NCBI GenBank assembly: GCA_003024175.1
Contig: MDYQ01000453.1
Span: forward strand, 1-10,930
Direction of reading: 5' to 3'
Origin: Planoprotostelium fungivorum
Taxonomy: Eukaryota > Evosea > Variosea > Cavosteliida > Cavosteliaceae
DNA: 10,930 nucleotides
The stretch's first letter is position 1. The number at the start of each line of letters is the position of its first letter. The translations under genes and the position numbers were made by a program. The notes below the pieces were generated by a model. That model saw only the letters and a list, made by a program, of their open reading frames with translations. It searched no databases and was not told the origin of the DNA. Shown here piece by piece: positions 1-9,483 of this stretch.

Positions 1-938
<938 letters not shown>

Positions 939-939
939 N
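939..939. other. Assembly gap base (N)
   Basis: A single ambiguous base stands exactly between the two repeat copies. It is most likely a scaffold join. Confidence 0.9.
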
Positions 940-1409
<470 letters not shown>

Positions 1410-1485
1410 TCAGCGGGAGGTGTGTACACTATAGTGGAGGGAAGACCAAAACGTCACTAAACTAGGACGGTGAGAAACTTTAATG

Positions 1486-1515
1486 CCTCGGCCTACCCCC
1501 GGGGGTAGGCCGAGG
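1486..1515. repeat. Perfect 30-bp palindrome (copy 2)
   Basis: Identical to the palindrome at 776-805 and present because the surrounding 0.7 kb is repeated. Its presence in both copies without a change argues against it being a read artefact. Confidence 0.9.
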
Positions 1516-1598
1516 TCACTGGGTAGAGTGGTAGTTCGTGACGGGAGTGCTTTAAGTTGGGTAACCACTCTGTAACAGTTTAAACTAGTTAAAACGAA

Positions 1599-1615
1599 CC
1601 TTGGGGACCCCAAGG
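1599..1615. repeat. 17-bp inverted repeat in the rns-cox1 spacer
   Basis: CCTTGGGG and CCCCAAGG pair perfectly around a single A; also present at 889-905 in the first copy. It is the third inverted repeat in this spacer. Confidence 0.8.
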
Positions 1616-1839
1616 ATAAAGTGAAAGTCACCGGAAAGGGTTCCCGCATTGGATCCGGATTAAACAACTCGGTTATTAAGTTTAAGTCGACGTTTACTAG
1701 GTGGGCGAGGCATATGGGATAAATTAAAACCGAAAAACGGCTAGGGTCAACCCTTTAAAAAAGGCTAGTGCCCCCCCCCCACAGGCCAAGAGCTAGATCT
1801 TTAGAGGCGACCCTACTTGTTAGGTACCCAAGTACCGTG

Positions 1840-1843
1840 GTAG

Positions 1844-1885
<42 letters not shown>

Positions 1886-2285
1886 CCCCAGTTACCAACC
1901 CCCCCCACGGTGGGGGCAGCACCCCGGTGGAACAAATTATGTTTCCAACTTACTGGGGTGGCCCCGCCCGTTAGAGTGCGTTTAACTTCCATGGTGTGAC
2001 GGGCGGTGTGTACTAGGCCCGAAAACCTTCACCGAGGCGTGCTGATCCTCGATTACTAGCGATTCCAACGTAGGGGGGTCGTTTGCAGACCCCCGTGAGA
2101 ACTAGGTGAGGAATTACCGTTTGGGTCGGGCTTACGCCTTTCCAGCGGGGTGACCCCCACGTTGTAACACGTGTGTTGCCCACGGGATAAGGGCCATGAC
2201 GACTTGACGTCTTCCGGATGATTCCGTTTGAGTGGTGACCCCGGCGTAGGAGCTCGGCCCCAGCCGCGGCGCAGCTGTTGATGGT
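1840..2285 (-). rRNA. rns: Mitochondrial small-subunit rRNA, 3' domain (partial)
   Basis: Read on the minus strand this matches the 3' third of bacterial-type 16S rRNA in order: GACGTCAAG (2211-2203), the GGCCCTTAT and ACACGTGTTACAAC blocks (about 2195-2161), GAATCGCTAGTAATCG near 2064, the ACACACCGCCCGTC decoding-site block (about 2011-1998) and AAGTCGTAACAAGGTAGCC (1883-1865) leading to CCTGCGGCTGGA near the 3' terminus. It is placed next to cox1 on the same strand, which supports a mitochondrial origin. The 5' two thirds are missing: the nearly universal CAACGAGCGCAACCC block never appears upstream, and similarity fades at about 2255-2285. The 5' edge given here is therefore approximate and marks the junction with nuclear-like DNA. 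The 3' end is uncertain by several bases. Confidence 0.9.
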
Positions 2286-2497
2286 ATCAACATAAAGACG
2301 AACGCGTAATCAATGTTGACTCCTTCACGTAATTCCAGGAGTCGGAGTTCAAAAATACTACAGTAAACAACAGTTATGTGTGACGTGGTCTGCACGTGCT
2401 GATCTGAGGTGTGCTTGTGTGATATCAACATCTGTTTTATTTCCTGTATTCATGGAATTCTGTTTCTACAATTCACACAATTCATCACTCAAACATC
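2286..2497. other. Junction and leader region before F-box gene A
   Basis: AT-richer sequence follows the rRNA fragment. It holds a weak 6-bp inverted repeat (GACTCC at 2318-2323, GGAGTC at 2338-2343) and, just before the gene, a T-rich tract followed by a CA-rich leader. Genes B and C have similar T-rich then CA-rich leaders, so this may be a common start-region signature of the family. Confidence 0.4.
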
Positions 2498-3352
2498 ATG
2501 CAACAACACCTGCCTGACGAACTGTGGATTGACGTCCTCTCCTTCTTGCCTCTTGCCGATCTCTGTGCTCCTTGTTTCACTTCCACAATTCTCCGAGTTG
2601 CTGCCCGCCATCTGATTCACTCTCAGCTACTCTATCCCAGCTGCTGGTGGCGTCACAGAAAACAGCTGCCAGTACACAATATGGAGATTGTTGGATTGTG
2701 ACAGATTCGAGGTGTTTATTGATTTACAATGATCAACTCAATTGAACATCTGTAGGCGTTGCAGCTTGCCATCGATCACAAGCTTCTCACGAAGGAGACC
2801 AAAATCGAATTGAGAATCGACAATAATCTCCCAACGATCAAATGGCTGTACGAGAGAGACATTCTTCAACCCGATTTATCCAAGTAGAATGATCACGATA
2901 TCATTCGCTTAAGAGTGACAGCTGCACGCTCATCATCGGTCGTGACCTTCTGGACGTTTTGAAATGGACAGCTGACAGGGGAATTGAATCAGGAGATGAT
3001 TTTCCGATGATCACACTTCAGATCACTCCCGACATCATCGAGTGGATGATCGAGAGTGAGATGATACGAATCATAATTCATGTAACTATCTGCAGATGGA
3101 AGAATGACGGAAGATGCGATGTACGGGCGTCTGATGCGAAGTATGTTAAGAAATGACTGCACTGTGGAGGAAATGGAATGGATGATACAGAGGAAGTGGA
3201 AGAAGAGCGAAAGAGAAGTACAGAGGTGGTTTAACAAAGAGGAGAATGGGATCACAAAAGAGTGGCTTAATCAATTGTGGGAATACGGAACAGATGAGGG
3301 AGAGGACAGAAGCGAAAGAAAGGAATTTCTCCCCAGTGTTGAGATGTTATGA
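2498..3352 (+). CDS. Short F-box protein, paralogue A (core deleted, possibly decaying)
   Basis: Inferred exons are 2498-2671, 2756-2883, 2922-3055 and 3096-3352, giving 230 aa. Residues 4-36 (LPDELWIDVLSFLPLADLCA) form an F-box, which in known proteins binds SKP1 in SCF ubiquitin ligases. The last three exons match exons 6-8 of gene B in order and intron phase: LQLAIDHKLLT, then DLLDVLKWTADRG, DIIEWMIE and EEMEWMIQRKW, all ankyrin-like helical repeats. Compared with B and C, the rest of exon 1 and exons 2-5 are missing. The first intron (84 nt, donor GTACAC at 2672) is the least certain join; without it the frame stops at 2699. A donor-like GAG|GT at 2710-2713 may be the relic of the old exon 5 end. 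It may be a shortened working gene or a pseudogene. Confidence 0.6.
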
Positions 3353-3717
3353 CGACCAGTGATAAATTAAGCACACTTCTTCACTACCTCATCTACATTA
3401 TTTCTGATCATGAATAGGACTGTCCTCACTTTTTACTGCTCTTCCTATAGATCATATACGTGTGGTTCTATGATCGCGTCAGACGTCATGCTAAAACAGC
3501 ATCTCTCTTTCATTTCTCTTCTTTCATATCTTAGTATATCCGTCCACTTTTCCACAGATGGAATCCCTCGACCTCTCTCCTCTCCCTCTCGAACTACGTC
3601 ATATCAACTCACTCTTCCTCCACCTTCTTTGCAGCGATTAGGAGGAGAATGTCGTTGTAACCGTTCTTGATGTTGGCAGCAAATCAGTGGAAGATCAATT
3701 GTGATTGTTCACTCAAT

Positions 3718-3766
3718 TGAGTCAATCGATTGATCGACAGTCGATGTCGACCAATGGATTGACTCA
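3718..3766. repeat. 49-nt near-perfect hairpin
   Basis: TGAGTCAATC pairs with GATTGACTCA, then ATTG with CAAT, then TCGACA with TGTCGA, leaving a 5-nt loop (GTCGA). Twenty of 22 positions per arm pair, with two isolated mismatches. It lies between genes A and B with no coding frame. Confidence 0.75.
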
Positions 3767-3881
3767 CCTTCTACCATCTATTCCATCATGTCGCTCATCA
3801 TACACGAAGGTGGCGTTTTTCATACTTTTGCGTGTTTGAGTTGCATATTCGTTCCAATCGATCTCCAATGACAAAGTGACC

Positions 3882-3901
3882 CAATGTCGCGAGCGACATT
3901 G
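3882..3901. repeat. 20-bp palindrome upstream of gene B
   Basis: CAATGTCGC and GCGACATTG are perfect 9-bp arms around GA. It lies about 260 nt before the gene B start and could be a protein-binding site or a small hairpin. Confidence 0.65.
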
Positions 3902-4160
3902 ATGATTCCTCTATTTATTATGTATATAGCAGAAAGAGGCTCACATCATTTTAGGTATCGGACACGATTTACTTCGTTCGTCTGGCTTCAGATGCAACCC
4001 GTTAGTAAAGAATATTATCTGATATTGATAATTCCAGTAGATTCTTCACAGCATGTCTTCTGATCTATCTGAAATGATTGTCGGAACGCTTTTTCCTTTC
4101 CTATTTTTGTGCGTTTACACACCACCGTCATCACAAACACACCACCAGCATTGATCGAAG

Positions 4161-5868
4161 ATGGCTCTGATACCACTCGACTTGTGGACTGACATCTTTT
4201 CCTATCTTTCACCTTCAGACCTCTGTGCGCCCTGCTTCACTTCGAAAACTCTGCAAGAGGCAGCCCGCCGTGTCATCGACTCCTCCATACTCGAGAGCAG
4301 CAATTGGTGGCGTCATTCAAAACGACTGCCCATCAATAGTACTGCTGTCGTGCAGTGGTGGACAGTTTGGGTCAGACAGCCGCTGAAGACAGAGGCGCTG
4401 GCAGCCGCACGCAGCGATGTTGTCCACATCATCGACCTCCTAGGCTGGGACGACAGCCAGCTGTCACCTCGTCACAAGCAGATCACACGTCGACCGAAAG
4501 ACAACCCAGCGTGGGACTGGAAAGACATACTGATCGAAGCCATCGTCGCAGGAAGCAAGAAGGTCATCACAGCTTGTTTGAATAGAAGAGAGGCGGCACC
4601 TTTACAAACCTCTACGATCTGCACGACATCCTTTTACAGAGCCAGTGAAGAGGGAAACTTGGAGATGATCCGATGGCTGTGCGATGAGGATATCGAGGGT
4701 TTACCTTCAGTACCTTGGCCTCCAGAGTTGTATGTAGAAATGAGTGGATTGGCTTATCAATCAGCCAAGGGAGGACACGTGCACGTCATGGCTTGGATGA
4801 AGCACAGAGGTCATATCGATGACGAGATCGCCGGACAGATGTGAGCTGCGATGACAGACGATCAACGATTGAAGGAAGAAAGGTACGAAGGAGCGGGGGC
4901 GGGTGGTCGTATGGATGTAATATCATGGCTGGTGAACACCTCAGATAAGATGAGAAAAAATGACGCAGATGCAGGAAGAGAATGACATTCGTTGCACGCG
5001 ACTCCTTCTCGGTGATTTCGTTCGTTCGTTTGATGTCTTCAATTGGGCCTTGAACGTGAGAGGAGAGAAGAAATAACATGCACTCACGCGTGGATAGAAG
5101 GACATCGTGTGTGACCTGGGAGATTGTTACGTCAAGGCCCTCTATTTCAGCGGTTGTGCGGATGTGAGGTCGATCTCGAGAGACAAGATGTCTGATATGG
5201 ACAGGTGATGATATGGTGTCACGATCCCAATCGAGGTCACCTCCCCGGACATCTAGCCAACTTAACCGTACACCACGATAATATAGAGGTACATACATGC
5301 GATCACTCATCGTAACATCCGCTACATACTGAACTCGACGTAGGCTTATCAACTGGCCATCGATCACGGTTATCTTTCACCCCAGACGAACGTTTACATG
5401 GAAGTGGTCGGCAGACATTTTCCCCTCGTTCGTTGGCTTCACACGAAAGGAATTCGCATCCGAACACTGTGAGTGATCGAATTGGAATTCTCTGATGGAA
5501 GACAGATGCTCGTCTGCCATACGTGAAGACCGATTGGACATCTTGCAGTGGGCCATCGAAAACGATCATTCGTTCGATGGACGATCGATCGATGATGCCA
5601 TGACACACGCATCACCTGATCTGATCGAGTGGATGATACAGAGTGAGAGAGTCGAGTTTGTATGGAAGTGAAATTGATTTATACAGGAAACGGATCTTTC
5701 GAGAAGAGGTTATACGACCAAATCGATGTCGTGCGTAAGACCAATATACCCGTGTTAGAATGGCTTATGCAGAGGGAGTCGTCCGAGACCGAGACGGAAA
5801 CTGAGATGGAACCACACGAACAGCAGAGGAGAGAAGATGGAGAAAGGAGTACAAAGAGAGGTGATTGA
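4161..5868 (+). CDS. F-box protein with ankyrin-like repeats, paralogue B
   Basis: Eight inferred exons are 4161-4840, 4883-4931, 4975-5055, 5101-5163, 5205-5288, 5344-5468, 5506-5642 and 5687-5868, giving 1401 nt and 466 aa. Residues 5-37 (IPLDLWTDIFSYLSPSDLCA) form an F-box, the SKP1-binding part of SCF ubiquitin ligase adaptors. The rest is a chain of degenerate ankyrin-like units with the pattern A-x-x-G-x-hydrophobic-W-L: ASEEGNLEMIRWLCDED (161-177), AKGGHVHVMAWMKHRG (202-217), GAGAGGRMDVISWL (230-243), later SFDVFNWALN, GCADVMIWC, FPLVRWLHTKG, RLDILQWAIEN and IPVLEWLMQRE. A highly charged tail (SETETETEMEPHEQQRRED) ends the protein. The introns are 37-55 nt and each of the first six is at the same position and phase as in gene C. 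The repeats probably select the substrate; that target is unknown. An AATAAA lies at 5987-5992. Confidence 0.85.
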
Positions 5869-6082
5869 CTGAGAGGAAGAGGAGAGTGACGACTAATGAA
5901 TGTAGGGCTTTCGTGCAGACATCTTTGATGTCGATCGAACATGTACAGTCGATGTGGCTTCACAACCGTGCATGAGGAGTCTATCTAATAAACGAGATGG
6001 TTTGAACGTTATCATGAGAGAATTATTATATCTGTCATCTGTGGTGGTTTTATCATTGACGACAGCAAGAACAACGTTCGAA
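5869..6082. other. Convergent 3' spacer between gene B and quinone oxidoreductase
   Basis: Both genes end into these 214 nt. It contains AATAAA at 5987-5992 for gene B. An inverted repeat (6000-6010 and 6073-6083, 10 of 11 matching) runs into the stop codon of the opposing gene and could help end transcription from both sides. I see no gene here. Confidence 0.5.
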
Positions 6083-7539
6083 CTAAGGTAAGAGAATGAT
6101 CTTCCCCGTACTGCTCCTTCCCTCCAACAGACGATGTGCTTCAGCTCCCTCCTCCAACTTGAACCTGTCCCACTTCACGCGACATATCTAAAAATCGTAC
6201 CTCTTCGCATCGGCCAGAGTCAAGCTCTTCTCTCTGATGCACTGGAAGAGGTAATCGCTCCTCTCTTGTCTGATCTTTCTAGAAGTTGTGACGTTCCACA
6301 GATCACCCCCAGTGAGGGTGAGAGATCGATCCATCAGGTAGCGTGGATCCACTGTGGAGGATGAGTGGAAAAAATCGCATTCGCAGGATCCAGTCACCGT
6401 GGGGAGGATCGCCGCCGGCCATACCGTAGAAGACCACGGTACCACCTGAGAGACGTTCATCCATCTACAACGAGCCATCGTTCACCTGTCTTCGCGGCAC
6501 CAAAAGAATCCATGAGAGTGCTCCCCACCGAATCGTACACCACGTCGATTCCCCCCTTCTTGATGTCAGATGTGGATACGTATATTACCGTCTAAGTCAC
6601 TTGAGAGGGGGAGATGCTTCGTACTCGATCGATCCAATCTTCACTGTACAGAAACACTTCGTGAGCTCCACACTCCAATGCTACCTATAGATCTTCAGAC
6701 GAAAAGTTTTATTACATTTTAATCCTCCACACGGAGGATGTTGTGATGATGTCACGATGTGATATCTTACCTTCTTGTTCTCTTGGGATGATGTGAGGCC
6801 AATGGGGATACCTCCGAGGTGTCTGATGAGTTGGATGAGTATCTGTCCAACTCCTCTGCTCTACAATGAGCCATACGTACTCTTCGAGTACTCACCCTGC
6901 TGCGGCATGGACTAATGCGTAGCTGCCTTTACGTATGGAGAAACTGTCGTGAACGAGATAATGAGCGGTCAGTCCTGCCTCACGTCAAACTACAACGAGT
7001 CAATCCCCCTCACCTTGGAGGAGAACAGAAGCGGCGATGTCGCATGAGATGTCTTGGGGTAATCGTATGCACTTGTCCACGTGAACAGCTGCGTACTCTG
7101 CATTCGAGAAGGGTGAATCTGCGAATGCGATGCGATCACCCACACGAACGTCCTTCACTTCTTCCCCGACCTGAGTCGAGGTCAGCCGTGTGAGATGATG
7201 TCTTGGGTTGATCACCTGCACGATCGTTCCTGCACCCTCGTATCCTAATATCCATGGAGAGCTGCCGCTCTGGTGATAGTTTCCCTTCCTTCGGTAGATG
7301 TCGGCGAAATTGAGGCCGATCGCTTCCATTTTCAATAGGATCTGGTATCGGGGAATCAGATGATTATGTGATTGATGAAGTCGATGACGATATGAATGGA
7401 ACCTGATCGACAGTGATCACGGGCATCGGATGATCCACGTATTCCAAAACTGAGGTGATGATCAGGAGAGTCCAATCACTGTCAAGAAATATGCCTCACC
7501 TTCCGGGCCACCGTGTGTCTGGTAGACAAGGGCCTTCAT
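6083..7539 (-). CDS. NADPH:quinone oxidoreductase-like protein (zeta-crystallin type, medium-chain reductase family)
   Basis: Eleven inferred exons on the minus strand are 7539-7500, 7449-7403, 7341-7216, 7170-7014, 6974-6896, 6855-6771, 6684-6601, 6558-6486, 6445-6398, 6351-6201 and 6164-6083; 972 nt, 323 aa, the usual family length. The family reduces quinones or related enones with NADPH in the cytosol or mitochondria. Landmarks in order are MKALVYQTHGGPEVLEY (1-17), AIGLNFADIYRRKG (36-49), GYEGAG (62-67), VGDRIAF, VLLQGLTAHYLV (about 120-131), the Rossmann motif HAAAGGVGQ (146-154), GIDVVYDSVG (209-218), GGTVVFYGMAGG and the C-terminal GKIILLP. Zinc-ligand motifs of alcohol dehydrogenases are absent, as expected. 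The introns are 36-86 nt; the 86-nt one carries a 7-bp hairpin at 6722-6739. The exon 8 start could shift by three bases (AAGAAG). The precise substrate is not determinable. Confidence 0.93.
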
Positions 7540-7792
7540 CGTTGTCTGTGCCATCTGTTGTCTGATGATGTTGCGATCAACCGAAATTGAACGTTGACGG
7601 AAGTCCACAACCTGCGTTGTAGATAGAGGACATTGAACTCGACAGACTCGCTCTGGCAGTGATTTCAGCGAGCTGTCCAGAGTTGCATTTGTCGATCAAT
7701 TCCGTGTGTGCAGACGACAGAGACGATCCAACATGATCTACCGATTGGAACATCCTCTACAACGGCCACATCACCAGAACAAATTGCATCAG
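7540..7792. promoter_or_regulatory. Divergent promoter region between quinone oxidoreductase and PSTK
   Basis: The two genes start outward from this 253-nt spacer, so it should contain both promoters. I could not pick out a TATA box or other defined element. A short inverted repeat (CTCTGG at 7651-7656, CCAGAG at 7677-7682) is present. The PSTK frame stays open upstream to an ATG at 7706, which I consider leader sequence, not coding. Confidence 0.45.
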
Positions 7793-8934
7793 ATGACACA
7801 GAGGCCACCATGTTGCATCCTTCTCTTGTGTGGCTTGCCTGCGGCAGGAAAGACGAGTCTACTTGAGAAATTGAGAGAACATTCCCCTCCAAAGATTGCA
7901 GTCCAATGCATCAGCTACGACGATCTGATCGACTCGTCTCAAGTAAGGGGAAGATTAATCGAAGGTCCATTCAGACGTTTAGGGGGAAGATTGGAAGTTA
8001 TACAGAAGAAAAGGACACGATTCGGTAATAGAGGCAGTAAATACCATCAAGTGAGAGTTCTGTGTATCGAATGTATCATAGACTGATGCAAAAATAGAAG
8101 GGACGAAGAGAAGGTGTTAATAGTAGATGATAACCTGTATTATCGCAGCATGCGACACACTCTATACCTTCTCGCCCTCAACAGTAATCACTTCTACTCC
8201 TTCGTTTCATCTGATGAAGGCAGATGGCTGTGCATTCTGCATCATCTTTCTACATTGTGCGTTAGAGACGGCGGTGCAACGAAACAGAGAGAGGATATCC
8301 AACAGAGTCCCGGACGAAGTGCGATCCCTTCATCTTCTCCCATTCAGAACATCACATCTTCGATCATCTTGTTGACATCGAAGAAGGTGATCGAACGAAT
8401 GCATTCGAAGCTAGAGCCACCCGACGGCACGAAATACCCCTGGGAGTCCAATTCATTCACTCTCTCCACCCACTCAGGCTCATACTCCCTCGCTCAGAGA
8501 CAACCGTGCGCTCGCATCATCTGCACGATTACTGATGACGACGAACAGGATAGACATTGGAGACATATGGCTTCGAGTCTTTGACTTTTGGTCGCAACCT
8601 CTTACGAGTAAGACGAGAGAGGAGAGACAAGAGGAGGAGAAGATGAGAGAGAAAGAGAGGGAGAGGACACTGAAAGACGAGGCACATCAATTAGACATCA
8701 TGACGAGAAGAATCATCTCGGGTGAGTCTGATGATCGTCAAGTGGCCACGTGATGATGAGTCGTACGATGTGAAGATGGTGATGATGACAGAGACGTTGA
8801 AGCATGTAAAGAGTGATAAGAAGGAAGCAGCTCACACACTGAAGAAGCTGAGAGAAGATTATATGAGAGAGAAGAGGGAGGAAAAGAGTGCAGCTGACTT
8901 TCTGAACCTCTGTCGGTCGGTGATAGAGAAATAA
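7793..8934 (+). CDS. PSTK: L-seryl-tRNA(Sec) kinase
   Basis: Seven inferred exons are 7793-7942, 7983-8050, 8098-8183, 8224-8318, 8387-8505, 8549-8721 and 8792-8934; 834 nt, 277 aa, between typical archaeal and animal lengths. The enzyme uses ATP to phosphorylate serine on tRNA(Sec); SepSecS then turns it into selenocysteine. Visible are the Walker A motif GLPAAGKT (14-21), YDD (42-44), WKLYRRKG, the highly conserved VDDNLYYRSMR (82-92), FLHCALETAVQRN (110-122) and KLEPP with PWESNS (151-156). The charged, helical C-terminus (about 190-277, EERQEEEKMREKERER onward) corresponds to the tRNA-binding domain of the family. I chose the ATG at 7793 because homologues begin just before the P-loop. 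The joins giving the fourth and fifth introns have GTGCG donors and are the least certain. An AATAAA overlaps the stop, and another is at 9103-9108. Partner genes are not in this window. Confidence 0.93.
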
Positions 8935-9114
8935 ATCGAGAGATGAGCTCATCTACACAATCGATAGCATGACACCCATTACGCAGATGATAAATGGAAG
9001 GGGCTTTCCTTTTCTTCGACGTCTCTCTGATGATATCATGACGGGGTCTATCATGTCCCATGGGGAAGCAGAGTTTGCATGTAAATATCAACTGTATGAT
9101 TAAATAAATTCAAT

Positions 9115-9163
9115 TGACGAAGACAACAGTTTCTAGGTTAGAAGCAATAGAACGTCTTCGTCA
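9115..9163. repeat. 10-bp perfect inverted repeat, 29-nt loop
   Basis: TGACGAAGAC (9115-9124) pairs with GTCTTCGTCA (9154-9163). It lies just past an AATAAA downstream of PSTK, so it could be part of a transcript end or processing signal. Confidence 0.6.
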
Positions 9164-9182
9164 TCCAATATCCTTCAAGTAC

Positions 9183-9379
9183 TTTGCGGCAGTTACGCTG
9201 AACCAGACTCAATTTGGGTTTCTCACATTTTTCCGGCATAGACTCTCCGGTACTTCCGTTTGGCAGGTAGCACCACAAGACATAGCCGGGTAATATTCAA
9301 CCAGGAAACCGATCAACAGATAGATCGCCGTATTAATATAGAGTATAATGTAATACGTATTGCAAAGTACTGCCGCAAA
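9183..9379. mobile_element. Possible small MITE-like element (197 bp)
   Basis: The ends are perfect 11-bp inverted repeats, TTTGCGGCAGT (9183-9193) and ACTGCCGCAAA (9369-9379). Inside is an AT-rich stem, CGTATTA (9329-9335) with TAATACG (9351-9357). The stretch has no coding frame of note. No clear target-site duplication flanks it, so the mobile-element call is only tentative. Confidence 0.35.
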
Positions 9380-9483
9380 ACTAGATCGGCGTAGGAGTCT
9401 GCACCAAAGGGTCCAATAAATTTTTAGACTTTTTTGTTCACTACAAAGACACATCACATCATTCCAGATCGGACGACAGTCGC

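Larger units (their letters stand above)
3353..4160. other. Intergenic region between F-box genes A and B
   Basis: No gene is well supported in these 808 nt. A 27-codon frame at 3558-3641 (MESLDLSPLPLELRHINSLF) follows a pyrimidine-rich tract ending in CAG and faintly resembles an F-box start; it might be a relic of another copy, but this is weak. The region has a long imperfect hairpin (3718-3766), a short perfect palindrome (3882-3901) and TATATA at 3923-3928. Just before gene B there is a T-rich tract followed by a CA-rich leader (about 4088-4150). Confidence 0.5.
8935..9483. other. Intergenic region between PSTK and F-box gene C
   Basis: No gene is supported in these 549 nt. Contents, in order: AATAAA at 9103-9108; a 10-bp inverted repeat with a 29-nt loop (9115-9163); a 197-bp stretch bounded by 11-bp inverted repeats (9183-9379); then an AT-rich tract (about 9413-9435) and a CA-rich leader before gene C. 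A minus-strand open frame (9541-9209) overlaps the gene C start and resembles nothing known to me. Confidence 0.5.

Noticed and set aside
1410-1667. Minus-strand open frame of 85 codons upstream of cox1
   Set aside because: It runs through three inverted repeats, resembles no mitochondrial protein and is more simply explained as spacer.
2132-2431. Minus-strand 99-codon frame
   Set aside because: It lies over the rRNA fragment and the junction, so it is a chance frame.
3410-3670. Plus-strand 86-codon frame between genes A and B
   Set aside because: It is rich in S, T, P and L from a pyrimidine-rich tract and has no family similarity; a shorter frame at 3558 is only faintly F-box-like.
4839-4844. 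In-frame TGA after ATG at the end of exon 1 in gene B (and at 10165-10167 in C), considered as a selenocysteine codon since PSTK is nearby
   Set aside because: Both sites are GTGAGC donors at the same phase, and splicing restores matching protein (MYE then G-A-G-G-R-M-D) in both genes.
7706-7792. Upstream ATGs (7706, 7733) as the PSTK start
   Set aside because: PSTK proteins begin close to the P-loop, and the extra 29 residues are low-complexity H, Q and R without family similarity.
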